From: an uncultured Chitinophagaceae bacterium
GTDB lineage: Bacteria; Bacteroidota; Bacteroidia; Chitinophagales; Chitinophagaceae
Assembly (NCBI GenBank): GCA_903884185.1
Contig: CAISDV010000186.1
Span: 1 to 40,308, forward strand
DNA length: 40,308 nt
Reading direction: 5' to 3'
The position numbers were made by a program, and so were the translations under genes. The notes beneath the pieces were generated by a model. The model was given only the letters and a program-made list of their open reading frames with translations. It was not told where the DNA came from and did not search any database. Shown piece by piece: positions 24,809-32,912 of this stretch (the stretch's first letter is position 1; each line of letters starts with the position of its first letter).

Positions 24809-25939
24809 TTATTTACAATAATTTAATACTTCCGAGCTAATATAATTCAATTGTTCTTCATCCAGTTCGGTATGCATGGGTAATGAGATGACCCTTTCTG
24901 TAAGCCACTCAGTAACGGGCAGGTCATACCTCACTTCTCCAAAAGAAGCAAACATTTTTTGTTTGTGGCCGGGAACAGGATAATAGATCATAGAAGGGAT
25001 CTTCTTCTCAGCAAGATGCACATTCAACCCATCCCTGCTTATATCATTCAATACGATCGTGTATTGATGAAATACATGGTTTGTATATTTCCCGGAAGTT
25101 GGTGTCGTAATATGCTTATTGCCTGCAAATGCTTTGTTATAAAAAGCCGCTGCATTTTGTCTTGCAGCAAGATACGCATCAAGGTTTTTTAGCTTGACAT
25201 TTAGTATGGCCGCCTGTATAGAATCCAGGCGTGAGTTACAGCCCACCAAATCATGATAATATCTTTTACTCTGCCCATGATTGGCTATCATTTTCATTTT
25301 AGCCGCCAAAGCATCATCATTCGTGAAGATAGCTCCGCCATCTCCAAAAGCGCCTAAATTTTTACTTGGGTAAAAGGAAGTGCAACCAATATGCCCTATC
25401 GTTCCTCCTTTCTTTTTTGTACCATCTTTAAAAGTATAATCACAACCTATGGCTTGTGCATTGTCTTCAATTACCCATAGGCTATATTCTTTGGCGATCT
25501 GCATAATTTCTTCCATTGGTGCTGCCTGCCCATAAAGGTGTACAGGCACGATCGCTTTTGTTTTTGGTGTGATAGCTTTACGAACCGCTTCCGGGCTCAT
25601 ACAAAAAGTGTGCTTGTCCACATCCACAAAAACGGGTTTCAGCTTTAATAAAGCTACTACTTCTGTTGTAGCAATATATGTAAAGGAAGGTGTGATCACT
25701 TCATCGCCAGGCTGCAGGTCAAGCGCCATCATGGCTATTTGGAGCGCATCCGTTCCATTGGCACAGGGGATGGTATGGCCTGATCCCATATAAGTGTTCA
25801 ATGCCCCCGTAAACTCACTAACAGCTTTCCCGTTGATATAGGCGGCACTATCAAGGACCTCCTTAATGGCAGCATCCACTTCGTCTTTTATTTTGAGATA
25901 CTGGGTCTTAGTATCTACCATTTGTATGGGTCTCATCAT
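24809..25939 (-). CDS. DegT/DnrJ/EryC1/StrS aminotransferase (WbpE-like)
   Basis: 376 residues, PLP-dependent sugar aminotransferase. The PLP-phosphate region CANGTDALQIAMMAL, the aspartate contact IEDNAQAIG and the internal aldimine Lys in FYPSKNLGAFGDGGAI are all present. The overall run of motifs resembles WbpE, which aminates C3 of a UDP-keto-hexuronic acid. Here the preferred substrate could be a keto-sugar made by the neighbouring SDR enzymes, but this is not certain. It is the first gene of a five-gene minus-strand operon, divergent from kdtA. Two adjacent ATG codons (25939 and 25936) could serve as start. Confidence 0.92.
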   Translation of the reverse strand: MMRPIQMVDTKTQYLKIKDEVDAAIKEVLDSAAYINGKAVSEFTGALNTYMGSGHTIPCANGTDALQIAMMALDLQPGDEVITPSFTYIATTEVVALLKLKPVFVDVDKHTFCMSPEAVRKAITPKTKAIVPVHLYGQAAPMEEIMQIAKEYSLWVIEDNAQAIGCDYTFKDGTKKKGGTIGHIGCTSFYPSKNLGAFGDGGAIFTNDDALAAKMKMIANHGQSKRYYHDLVGCNSRLDSIQAAILNVKLKNLDAYLAARQNAAAFYNKAFAGNKHITTPTSGKYTNHVFHQYTIVLNDISRDGLNVHLAEKKIPSMIYYPVPGHKQKMFASFGEVRYDLPVTEWLTERVISLPMHTELDEEQLNYISSEVLNYCK

Positions 25940-25956
25940 CGTTTTCAGAATGGCTG

Positions 25957-25964
25957 CAAAATTA
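25957..25964 (-). promoter_or_regulatory. Candidate -7 box of the nucleotide-sugar operon
   Basis: On the minus strand TAATTTTG fits TAnnTTTG exactly and lies 17 bases before the first ATG of the DegT aminotransferase. No convincing -33 TTTG at the usual distance. It would drive the five-gene operon. Confidence 0.45.
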
Positions 25965-26064
25965 CATGAAAAAAGATTAATGGATATCGGGGCAACTTGG
26001 GCATTAAGTCTGGCTCCTACAATGATTTTAATGTGTTTATTTGCAGTACTAACACATTTTTGTA

Positions 26065-27318
26065 TTGAAACCTTTCTATCGCCTTTTTATTTTTCTTTAC
26101 CCCAGGGTTGCCCGGCTTATCAGCTTTAAAAACAGTAAAGCTGCACTATGGCTCGAAGGGAGAAAAGGGTTATTCGAAAAATTAAGCCGCACTTTTACCA
26201 GCAATACAGATAAGATTGTCTGGATGCATTGTTCTTCATTGGGTGAATTTGAACAAGGGAGGCCTGTTTTGGAATCTGTCAGGAAAACAAATCCCGGAAT
26301 AAAAATACTTCTCAGTTTTTTTTCTCCATCAGGGTATGAAGTACGGAAAAATTATACCGGTGCCGATTGGGTTTTTTACCTGCCAATGGATTCACCTGAA
26401 AATGCAAAACGATTTTTTGATATTGTCAATCCTTCACTGGTACTTTTTGTAAAATATGAGTTCTGGTATTATTACTTGAAAGAGGCAGAAAAAAGAAATA
26501 CCCCACTGCTATTGGTATCAGGGGTTTTCAGGAGCAGCCAGCCTTTTTTTAAGTGGTATGGAAATTTCTACAGGGAGATGTTACAGTGCTTCACTCATTT
26601 GTTTGTACAAAATGAAGTCTCTATTGCATTATTGAAAAGTATTGGCATTCATCATACATCCATTAGCGGCGATACAAGGTTCGACAGGGTGATAGAGATC
26701 GCAGAACGTGCAGAATCTTTTCCTGATATTGAAAAGTTTATTGGCAATAGTAAAGTTGTCGTTGCCGGAAGTACCTGGACCGAAGACGACGAAGAACTTG
26801 ATCATTTTGCAAATACACAACCACAAACAAAGTTTATTATCGCACCACATAATATTGAAGAAGAAAAATTGCAGGAATGCCTTTCATTGTATAAGCATGC
26901 CATTTTATATTCCCAATTAAAACATCCCGGCATTGATCTCTCCTCTGTAAATACATTGATCGTAGATAATATTGGTATGCTGAGCGCTCTTTACCGCTAT
27001 GCCACCATTTGTTATATCGGCGGCGGATTTGGTAATGATGGCGTACACAATGTACTGGAAGCGGCAGTGTATAGCAAGCCGGTTGTATTTGGGCCTGAAT
27101 ACGATAAGTATACAGAAGCCATCGGGCTGATAGATGCAGATGGGGCATTTAGTATTGAAAGTGCTTTGGAGCTGGAAGAGATACTTGCCGAATTGTTATC
27201 TGGCGGAGAAGAATACGAAAAAACAGCAATGAACGCCGGGAGTTTTATCAAACAAAATGCAGGCGCAGTAAAACTGGTGATTCAATATATTCAGGAGAAC
27301 CGCCTTCTCACCAGTTGA
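26065..27318 (+). CDS. waaA: 3-deoxy-D-manno-octulosonic acid (Kdo) transferase
   Basis: 417 residues. The N-terminal helix (YRLFIFLYPRVARLI) would anchor it to the inner membrane. The glycosyltransferase N-terminal domain shows WMHCSSLGEFEQGRP (catalytic Glu in the GE pair) and VKYEFWYYYL; the GT-B C-terminal domain has GGGFGNDGVHNVLEAAVYSKPVVFGP-like Kdo-nucleotide site residues. It adds Kdo to lipid IVA. The frame has a stop at 26050-26052 and no ATG before the conserved N-terminus, so the TTG at 26065 is the best start. It is divergent from the nucleotide-sugar operon and overlaps its convergent neighbour by 28 bases. Confidence 0.94.
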   Translation: MKPFYRLFIFLYPRVARLISFKNSKAALWLEGRKGLFEKLSRTFTSNTDKIVWMHCSSLGEFEQGRPVLESVRKTNPGIKILLSFFSPSGYEVRKNYTGADWVFYLPMDSPENAKRFFDIVNPSLVLFVKYEFWYYYLKEAEKRNTPLLLVSGVFRSSQPFFKWYGNFYREMLQCFTHLFVQNEVSIALLKSIGIHHTSISGDTRFDRVIEIAERAESFPDIEKFIGNSKVVVAGSTWTEDDEELDHFANTQPQTKFIIAPHNIEEEKLQECLSLYKHAILYSQLKHPGIDLSSVNTLIVDNIGMLSALYRYATICYIGGGFGNDGVHNVLEAAVYSKPVVFGPEYDKYTEAIGLIDADGAFSIESALELEEILAELLSGGEEYEKTAMNAGSFIKQNAGAVKLVIQYIQENRLLTS

Positions 27319-27917
27319 TCAAATAATTTAACAGCTTCCCTCTCATCACTCCAACCGATCTTCACTTTTAATTCGCGCTGTATCCAATATTCCGCTTCAG
27401 GATAAATACTAAAAGCATTGATGGTCTTGATACTTCTTTCATACATATTTTCATCACCCCGAAAAAGTTCATTGATAAAAAGGTAACGGTCATTCAAGCC
27501 GATTGCTTTCCTGAGATCACGAACGGGCGCACCCTGCAATAAATTCGCTACTTCAGTTATTTCTTCTTTCAATTTTTCATTCAGGCTTTCTTCTTCGGCC
27601 ACCATCACATCATTCAATTCAAATGCCCCTTTTTGTTCCTGGTGAATCAGTGTTGGAACAGAATCGATGGGGTCAAATGACCATTCTTCCTCAGGCTCTT
27701 CTTCTTTTTTATTGTTCGTTGTAACAGTAATGGAATCTACAATATATTGAGGAGTAAGAGGCATTACAACAGCAACACGCCCCTTCACAACAGGCTGCGT
27801 TCGTCTTTGTTGTAATTCTGTCAGGAGCATCTGGGCGGTGATCAACAATCTGTCCTCACTCGCACCCTGTTCCAACTGCTCCTTCAATTTGTCGATAAGT
27901 GTGCCCACTCTTTCCAT
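27291..27917 (-). CDS. Conserved hypothetical protein of Bacteroidota type
   Basis: 208 residues, cytoplasmic, without a recognised catalytic motif. An N-terminal helical part (MERVGTLIDKLKEQLEQGA) is followed by a Glu-rich, probably disordered middle (about 65-110) and a C-terminal region with the APVRDLRKAIGLNDRYLFIN segment, a pattern recalled from many unnamed Bacteroidota proteins. It is probably a small helical scaffold. Its end overlaps kdtA's end on the other strand by 28 bases, and its start is 79 bases from the divergent tdk start. Confidence 0.8.
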   Translation of the reverse strand: MERVGTLIDKLKEQLEQGASEDRLLITAQMLLTELQQRRTQPVVKGRVAVVMPLTPQYIVDSITVTTNNKKEEEPEEEWSFDPIDSVPTLIHQEQKGAFELNDVMVAEEESLNEKLKEEITEVANLLQGAPVRDLRKAIGLNDRYLFINELFRGDENMYERSIKTINAFSIYPEAEYWIQRELKVKIGWSDEREAVKLFDQLVRRRFS

Positions 27918-27996
27918 TGGATGTAATACATTTGGGGGTTGTCAGCAAACGGCTTAAAGTTACTAAGCTTTTACAAACAATTATAAGTTTTAGCAA

Positions 27997-28581
27997 ATGT
28001 TTATTGAACCGGGTATCAGGGGCGAAAAAAGAGGATGGATCGAAGTGATCTGCGGAAGCATGTTCAGCGGCAAGACCGAAGAGTTGATAAGAAGGCTGAA
28101 AAGAGTAAAGATCGCCAACCTGAAAGTGGAAATATTTAAGCCGGGCATTGATACCCGCTACGATGAAACTAAAGTAGTAAGCCATGATGCCAATGCTATC
28201 CAGTCAACCCCTATCGAAAACTCCCAAACCATCCTACTGCTGGCACAGGATGTAGACGTGGTGGGCATTGACGAGGCCCAGTTCTTTGATGCGGAGATAG
28301 CCAATGTCTGTGAAACACTTGCTACCAGGGGCATCAGGGTGATCGTTGACGGGCTGGATATGGACTACCAGGGGAAACCTTTCGGGCAGATGCCCAACCT
28401 CCTGGCCATAGCTGATTATATTACCAAGCTTCACGCTATCTGCGTTCAATGCGGAAATATTGCCAATATCTCGTACCGGAAAACTGCCCAGGAAGGACAA
28501 GTGCTGATAGGCGAAAAGGATGTGTATGAACCCCGATGCCGTGTATGCTATCATGCATCCGAAGCATCCAAAAGCATCTAA
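27997..28581 (+). CDS. tdk: Thymidine kinase
   Basis: 194 residues, type II (TK1-like). P-loop [14 protein letters not shown], Walker B with the catalytic Glu in [11 protein letters not shown], and a zinc site made by CVQCG and CRVC. The lasso-loop Tyr region ISYRK follows the first zinc pair. It phosphorylates thymidine to dTMP with ATP in salvage. It stands alone; its stop codon TAA (28579-28581) overlaps the stop of the convergent barrel gene. Confidence 0.96.
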   Translation: MFIEPGIRGEKRGWIEVICGSMFSGKTEELIRRLKRVKIANLKVEIFKPGIDTRYDETKVVSHDANAIQSTPIENSQTILLLAQDVDVVGIDEAQFFDAEIANVCETLATRGIRVIVDGLDMDYQGKPFGQMPNLLAIADYITKLHAICVQCGNIANISYRKTAQEGQVLIGEKDVYEPRCRVCYHASEASKSI

Positions 28582-29378
28582 AATTTATAGACCAGGTTAT
28601 TGGAAAGGTTATAATAGAAATTGGCGATCGGGACAACGGGCTTGAAATCATAAATGCTCGCAAATTTCAATCCCAATGAAAAATGTTTGGAAATATTTAC
28701 ATCTAAAGAAATATTTGTAGCAGTACGGGGCTGAAAAAAATCATCAAACTTCGCCTGCCAGAAAAAAGCGATCGCGATAGCAGCATTCTCTGATAATTTT
28801 CCTTCCAGCTTTATATAACTATTGCTTTTGAATACGCTTGTTTGCACATCAGGATGAACCGTTGGAATTTTAGAAGAATCCACTCCATCATAATTCCAGG
28901 TTTCATTTTCATACATCAGGCCGGTAGCAAATGTCATTTCCCACATCCGAAGATGCCAGAAATTGTAACGAAGGTTCTCCCCTGTTACAAATCTGTGCCG
29001 CAAGCCACGCTTACTGTCCCATTGGTATTGTACATAGCTCTCCGGATGCAGCTGTTCCTTATAACTATGCCTCCATCGCAAATGCAGGTAACCTGAATTC
29101 AAAAAATCCTGTGGGCCATTATAAGTAAACCTTTCACCACAGGAAAGAATCAATAACTCTTTCATCTTTTGAAGTGATATATCCAAACCATTGGTGGCAT
29201 CATATAATGTTTGCTGTTGTTTATCTATCTCCAGCCCGGCTGAGATATTCCCCTCCCATTTTGCTTTTTTGATATAAGCTGTGGTATCTATTTTGTCGAT
29301 ACTGAGGATCTGTGCTGACAACGTAATCGACATCATCATTAGAACAAATAAAGAAATAATTTTTGTACTCAGGCTCAT
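28578..29378 (-). CDS. DUF481-like outer-membrane barrel protein
   Basis: 266 residues from the ATG at 29378; the frame is open a further 21 codons upstream but that part would precede a good signal peptide ([21 protein letters not shown]). The mature part has repeated amphipathic strands ([31 protein letters not shown]) and ends in [12 protein letters not shown], with a terminal aromatic as in outer-membrane barrels. It resembles the YdiY/DUF481 family, whose function is unknown. Its start lies about 60 bases from the divergent ccmB start, and its stop overlaps the tdk stop. Confidence 0.75.
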   Translation of the reverse strand: MSLSTKIISLFVLMMMSITLSAQILSIDKIDTTAYIKKAKWEGNISAGLEIDKQQQTLYDATNGLDISLQKMKELLILSCGERFTYNGPQDFLNSGYLHLRWRHSYKEQLHPESYVQYQWDSKRGLRHRFVTGENLRYNFWHLRMWEMTFATGLMYENETWNYDGVDSSKIPTVHPDVQTSVFKSNSYIKLEGKLSENAAIAIAFFWQAKFDDFFQPRTATNISLDVNISKHFSLGLKFASIYDFKPVVPIANFYYNLSNNLVYKF

Positions 29379-29425
29379 GGGATTGTGCTGAAAATTAAAA
29401 TTAACAGAAATGAGTGTAGGCTGTT

Positions 29426-29433
29426 TATTTTTG
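29426..29433 (+). promoter_or_regulatory. Candidate -7 box of ccmB
   Basis: TATTTTTG fits TAnnTTTG exactly and ends six bases before the ATG at 29440. If used, the mRNA is near-leaderless and the upstream ATG at 29410 cannot be the start. No -33 box at the usual distance. Confidence 0.4.
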
Positions 29434-29439
29434 CAGCAC

Positions 29440-30105
29440 ATGCAACGCCCATCTTATCAACATATTTTCAGGCTGGTAAAAAAGGATATACTGCTCGAAA
29501 CAAGGCAGCAGTACACTTTTTATGGGATATTGCTATACGTTGCTTCCACCATTTTTGTTGTGTATTTCTCTATGGGGCAACCCGAAGACCGGGTATGGAA
29601 TGGGTTATTCTGGGTGATACAGCTGTTTGTGTGTGTGAATGCAGTGGCGAAAAGTTTCCTTGCAGAAAGCAGGGGCAGGATGCTTTATTTCTATTCTATT
29701 GCAGGTGCAAGGGATTTTATTCTCTCAAAATTATTATTCAACCTGCTGCTAATGCTCTGTATGAGTTTACTGAGCCTTGGCGTTTTTATACTATTGCTAG
29801 GTAACCCATTAGAGAATATTTTACCATTTGTGGGTATTGTTTTTTTGGGAGGGATAAGCCTGAGCCTGGTATTTACTTTTCTTGCAGCTATTGCAGCCAA
29901 AGCACAACAGCAGGCTGCTCTCATGGCCATTATGGGTTTCCCACTTATTATACCACAACTGTTATTGCTGATGAAAATTTCTACCATTGCTTTTTCACAG
30001 GTGATACAAACCGGCCTGTCACAGATGGTATTATTACTGGTTGGATTGGATATACTGGTAGTTGCACTCGCAGTGATCCTGTTTCCTTTTTTATGGAAGG
30101 ATTAA
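29440..30105 (+). CDS. ccmB: Heme exporter / cytochrome c maturation protein CcmB
   Basis: 221 residues, six predicted membrane helices. The N-terminal FRLVKKDILLETRQQYTFYG is the typical cytosolic lead-in of CcmB, and GVFILLLGNPLENI plus the Ala/Gln-rich AAIAAKAQQQAALMAI helix follow the family. CcmB is the permease of the CcmAB ABC transporter that works with CcmC, D and E in heme delivery for c-type cytochromes. An ATG at 29410 would add 10 residues; the inner ATG is preferred for family fit. ccmC and ccmD are about 4.3 kb away on the other strand, and ccmA is not in the window. Its stop is four bases from the convergent AMP nucleosidase stop. Confidence 0.88.
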   Translation: MQRPSYQHIFRLVKKDILLETRQQYTFYGILLYVASTIFVVYFSMGQPEDRVWNGLFWVIQLFVCVNAVAKSFLAESRGRMLYFYSIAGARDFILSKLLFNLLLMLCMSLLSLGVFILLLGNPLENILPFVGIVFLGGISLSLVFTFLAAIAAKAQQQAALMAIMGFPLIIPQLLLLMKISTIAFSQVIQTGLSQMVLLLVGLDILVVALAVILFPFLWKD

Positions 30106-30109
30106 GAAG

Positions 30110-30880
30110 CTAAAATTTCAGATGTCTTACTGTTGCTCCGTTATTGATCAATTGTTTTAATGAATCAATCCCGATCTTCAGATGCCTTTCCACAAATTCT
30201 GATGTAACTTTTTTATCACTCGCTTCGGTTTTAACACCATCCGGTACCATGGGTGAATCACTCACCAGTAACAATGCACCTGTAGGAATATGGTTATAAA
30301 AACCAACCATGAAAATAGTAGCTGTTTCCATATCAATGGCATAAGCCCTAACCCTCTGAAGATGTTTTTTAAAATCATCATCATGTTCCCATACGCGGCG
30401 GTTGGTGGTATATACTGTGCCCGTCCAGTAATCCACTTTATAATCCCTGATGGTGGTGGAAATGGCTTTCTGCAAAGCAAATGCAGGCATGGCAGGCACT
30501 TCGGGTGGGAAATAGTCATTGGAAGTACCTTCTCCCCTGATAGCTGCGATAGGAAGGATCAGGTCACCCAGTTTGTTTCTTTTTTTCAATCCTCCACATT
30601 TACCTAAAAACAATACCGCTTTGGGTTCTATTGCCGAAAGCAGGTCCATCATAGTGGCTGCCCCGGGGCTGCCCATCCCAAAGTTAATAATGCTGATCCC
30701 ATTAGCTGTAGCACACTGAAAAGGCCTGTCCTTGCCCACTACCGGCACTTTATTCCATTTGGCAAACATGTCTACATAATTGCTGAAATTGGTAAGCAGC
30801 ACATATTTTCCGAAGTTTTCCAGTTTTTCGCCCGTGTAACGCGGGAGCCAGTTATTGACGATCTCTTGTCTTGTTTTCAT
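30110..30880 (-). CDS. amn: AMP nucleosidase
   Basis: 256 residues of the phosphorylase/nucleosidase (PNP/UDP) fold, the short form that Bacteroidota use. FGMGSPGAATMMDLL and LFLGKCGGL are the phosphate/ribose-site loops, DMETATIF carries the ribose-contacting Met-Glu, and the catalytic Asp is in LLVSDSPMVPDG. It splits AMP to adenine and ribose 5-phosphate and helps regulate adenylate pools. It is transcribed alone, convergent with ccmB and divergent from the HsdR_N-type gene (60 bases between starts). Confidence 0.92.
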   Translation of the reverse strand: MKTRQEIVNNWLPRYTGEKLENFGKYVLLTNFSNYVDMFAKWNKVPVVGKDRPFQCATANGISIINFGMGSPGAATMMDLLSAIEPKAVLFLGKCGGLKKRNKLGDLILPIAAIRGEGTSNDYFPPEVPAMPAFALQKAISTTIRDYKVDYWTGTVYTTNRRVWEHDDDFKKHLQRVRAYAIDMETATIFMVGFYNHIPTGALLLVSDSPMVPDGVKTEASDKKVTSEFVERHLKIGIDSLKQLINNGATVRHLKF

Positions 30881-30940
30881 ACGCTGAGCCCAATGGGATT
30901 TTTAATGAATCAGTAAAAATAAACATTTTACTTTTATCGG

Positions 30941-31369
30941 GTGATCAAGATCGAATACCCGCAATACCAGTTCCGTTTCAAAGAAGAAGAGGGCAAGGAA
31001 TTTATTTTTGACGAGCAACGGAAACAATGGCTCCGTCTCACCCCTGAAGAATGGGTGCGACAGAATTTTTTACAATACCTGATTCATTCCAGGAATTATC
31101 CAGCCTCTTTAATTGCCATAGAAAAAGAGATCGGGCTGGGTGAACTTAGAAAAAGATGCGATATCGTTGTATACAAAAACGATAAGCCCTGGATGATCAT
31201 TGAATGTAAAGAAATGGGGGTGGAATTGACCGCTACAGTTACAGAACAGGTATTAAGATATAATCAATCGCTGGATGCGAGCTATCTCCTCATCACCAAT
31301 GGCAGTTATACTTTTGGGATTGACACTGTTACTCATGAGGAACTTGCAGTGATTCCTGAATATGTTTAG
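30941..31369 (+). CDS. Solitary HsdR N-terminal-like PD-(D/E)XK protein
   Basis: 142 residues from a GTG at 30941. The nuclease core has Asp74 in KRCDIVVY and Glu88-x-Lys90 in IIECKEM, the D-(x)13-ExK spacing of PD-(D/E)XK nucleases, and Glu63 upstream as a possible extra metal ligand. It matches the HSDR_N_2-type domain of type I restriction enzymes but has no helicase or methylase part and no hsdM/hsdS neighbours. Such stand-alone proteins are common in Bacteroidota and their role, perhaps in DNA repair, is not established. Its stop overlaps the stop of the convergent vWA-like gene by four bases. Confidence 0.85.
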   Translation: MIKIEYPQYQFRFKEEEGKEFIFDEQRKQWLRLTPEEWVRQNFLQYLIHSRNYPASLIAIEKEIGLGELRKRCDIVVYKNDKPWMIIECKEMGVELTATVTEQVLRYNQSLDASYLLITNGSYTFGIDTVTHEELAVIPEYV

Positions 31370-32805
31370 TTGGATTTATATTCGCCTTGCACTTTGCCAT
31401 TTACCGTCATATAATTTCTCCCTTTAATAAGTATGGATTTTCCTTCTTTTAAAGGAGAGAGGTCCACGATATCATCGTTCATAAAATGTAAGCTACCACC
31501 TGTTTCAAGCGCTATCGTAATATAGTCAGTAACAATACCGGTAAGGTTGCCGCATAAAATGACCTTCACGGGTTTCTTTATCTGTTTCACCAGTTCAATA
31601 TCACGCGCAGGAGCCCAGTTATCTGCTACCAGTACAACATCTTCACAAGACGGGCACATGCCTATTGCCTTGATCAATGCTTCACAAACATTTTCGGGTG
31701 TATCTCCGCCAGAGCCTTTGTTCATGGTATTTTCCATCAATTCACTCACTTGCATTACCGACTTGAATGGTTGCCCATAAACACCGCCGGTGTTACCCAG
31801 TTGCTTTTTTTCGGTAGGCATATCATCTCCATCGTTAAAACATACCACATAACTGATATTTCTTTTCAGTTCGCTTTTACCCAGCCAATACAGGAATTGC
31901 CCGGTGTATGCCGACATACTCGCTGTTACATCAGTAACCACCAGTGCCTGTTTCAATTTGGTTCTTGTCAATACTTTCATTACAGTAGAATCGGGCAGCC
32001 TCACTTCCATCGTTGGCTTTGCTATATCCTTCTGATGCGTATCAAATTTGATAGCAGGGCCAAGTACGAGGTAAATAGAATCTTTCTTTCCATAACGCCT
32101 TCTTTCCACTTCATTTAATAAGCGTTTGTTATTGGCCGATATAGGTGTGAGTGCCAGAATAAAATCACCGGGTTCTAATTTTGCTTCTCTATTATCTATG
32201 ATTGATTTTATTGGCCTGTCGTTATAAAAACGTGTTTGCTCACCATCACCTCCATATATCATATCCCAGTAATGCAGCTTGGGTACGGCTTTTGCAGGAA
32301 CTACCACAACAGGCTGGGGCAATAATGCAACCAATTCTTTTAAATAAACGATCTCTTTTTCAGTCCCTTCTTTTGTAGGTGCAGCACGGTAATTGATCAT
32401 AAAACCATGTAACAGGTTTTGGGAAGATTCTTTGTCTTTGCCGTCTGTTTGCCTGAATACCTGCCAGCGTACGCCGTTTTGCTGAATAAGAAATGGCAAT
32501 AACTGAATAAGGTTCTGCAGTCTTTTTTTATTGAGTGGTTTCAGGGTTTGATTGGCAGGAAAATCAGAGAACAATAAGTCAACAGAAAGTATATCTGCAT
32601 GAAGCAATTTATAAAAACCGGTCGTGTCTGCGATCTCGGACTTAGCATAATCCATCTTCACAAATAGGTTTTCGTTGCTTATCACAGATGATTGATAACT
32701 GGGCAACGATATGATCCTGTTATCAAGAATGGAATCCACAAAATGGTCCTGTGCATAGATACACACCGGAATAAAAAAAATAAACAGGGTCAATGTCTTT
32801 CTCAT
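31366..32805 (-). CDS. Exported protein with vWA-like domain
   Basis: 479 residues. Signal peptide 1-19 (LTLFIFFIPVCIYAQ). The N-terminal half (about 20-270) is not recognised. From about residue 285 a Rossmann-like vWA domain appears: LVVTDVTASMS has the DxTxS form of the MIDAS motif, GSGGDTPENV supplies the downstream metal Thr/Asp region, and VVLVADN the following strand. Two Cys in GMCPSCEDV could make a disulfide. It is probably periplasmic or surface-bound and binds a protein ligand through a metal. It is not closely similar in layout to the other vWA protein at 5.1-6.9 kb. The gene stands alone. Confidence 0.75.
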   Translation of the reverse strand: MRKTLTLFIFFIPVCIYAQDHFVDSILDNRIISLPSYQSSVISNENLFVKMDYAKSEIADTTGFYKLLHADILSVDLLFSDFPANQTLKPLNKKRLQNLIQLLPFLIQQNGVRWQVFRQTDGKDKESSQNLLHGFMINYRAAPTKEGTEKEIVYLKELVALLPQPVVVVPAKAVPKLHYWDMIYGGDGEQTRFYNDRPIKSIIDNREAKLEPGDFILALTPISANNKRLLNEVERRRYGKKDSIYLVLGPAIKFDTHQKDIAKPTMEVRLPDSTVMKVLTRTKLKQALVVTDVTASMSAYTGQFLYWLGKSELKRNISYVVCFNDGDDMPTEKKQLGNTGGVYGQPFKSVMQVSELMENTMNKGSGGDTPENVCEALIKAIGMCPSCEDVVLVADNWAPARDIELVKQIKKPVKVILCGNLTGIVTDYITIALETGGSLHFMNDDIVDLSPLKEGKSILIKGRNYMTVNGKVQGEYKSN

Positions 32806-32855
32806 ACAGCTTCAGTGGGTCATATTCGGTTTTCAAGATAGAACCACATTCCCAC

Positions 32856-32891
32856 AAAAAAAATAAAGCCGGTGCTTTTAACACCGGCTTT
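32856..32891 (-). terminator. Rho-independent terminator after the glutamate dehydrogenase gene
   Basis: On the minus strand aaagccggtg (32891-32882) pairs perfectly with caccggcttt (32874-32865) around a 7-base loop, followed by ATTTTTTTT. It lies 20 bases after the stop of the gene. Confidence 0.92.
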
Positions 32892-32912
32892 ACAATCAAT
32901 ATCAGTTATTGC

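Noticed and set aside
29379-29441. Longer start for the DUF481-like protein
   Set aside because: The extra 21 residues are polar, would bury the signal peptide and overlap the ccmB start region.
30941-31369. Type I restriction system
   Set aside because: Only the N-terminal nuclease-like domain exists; there is no helicase part and no hsdM or hsdS nearby.
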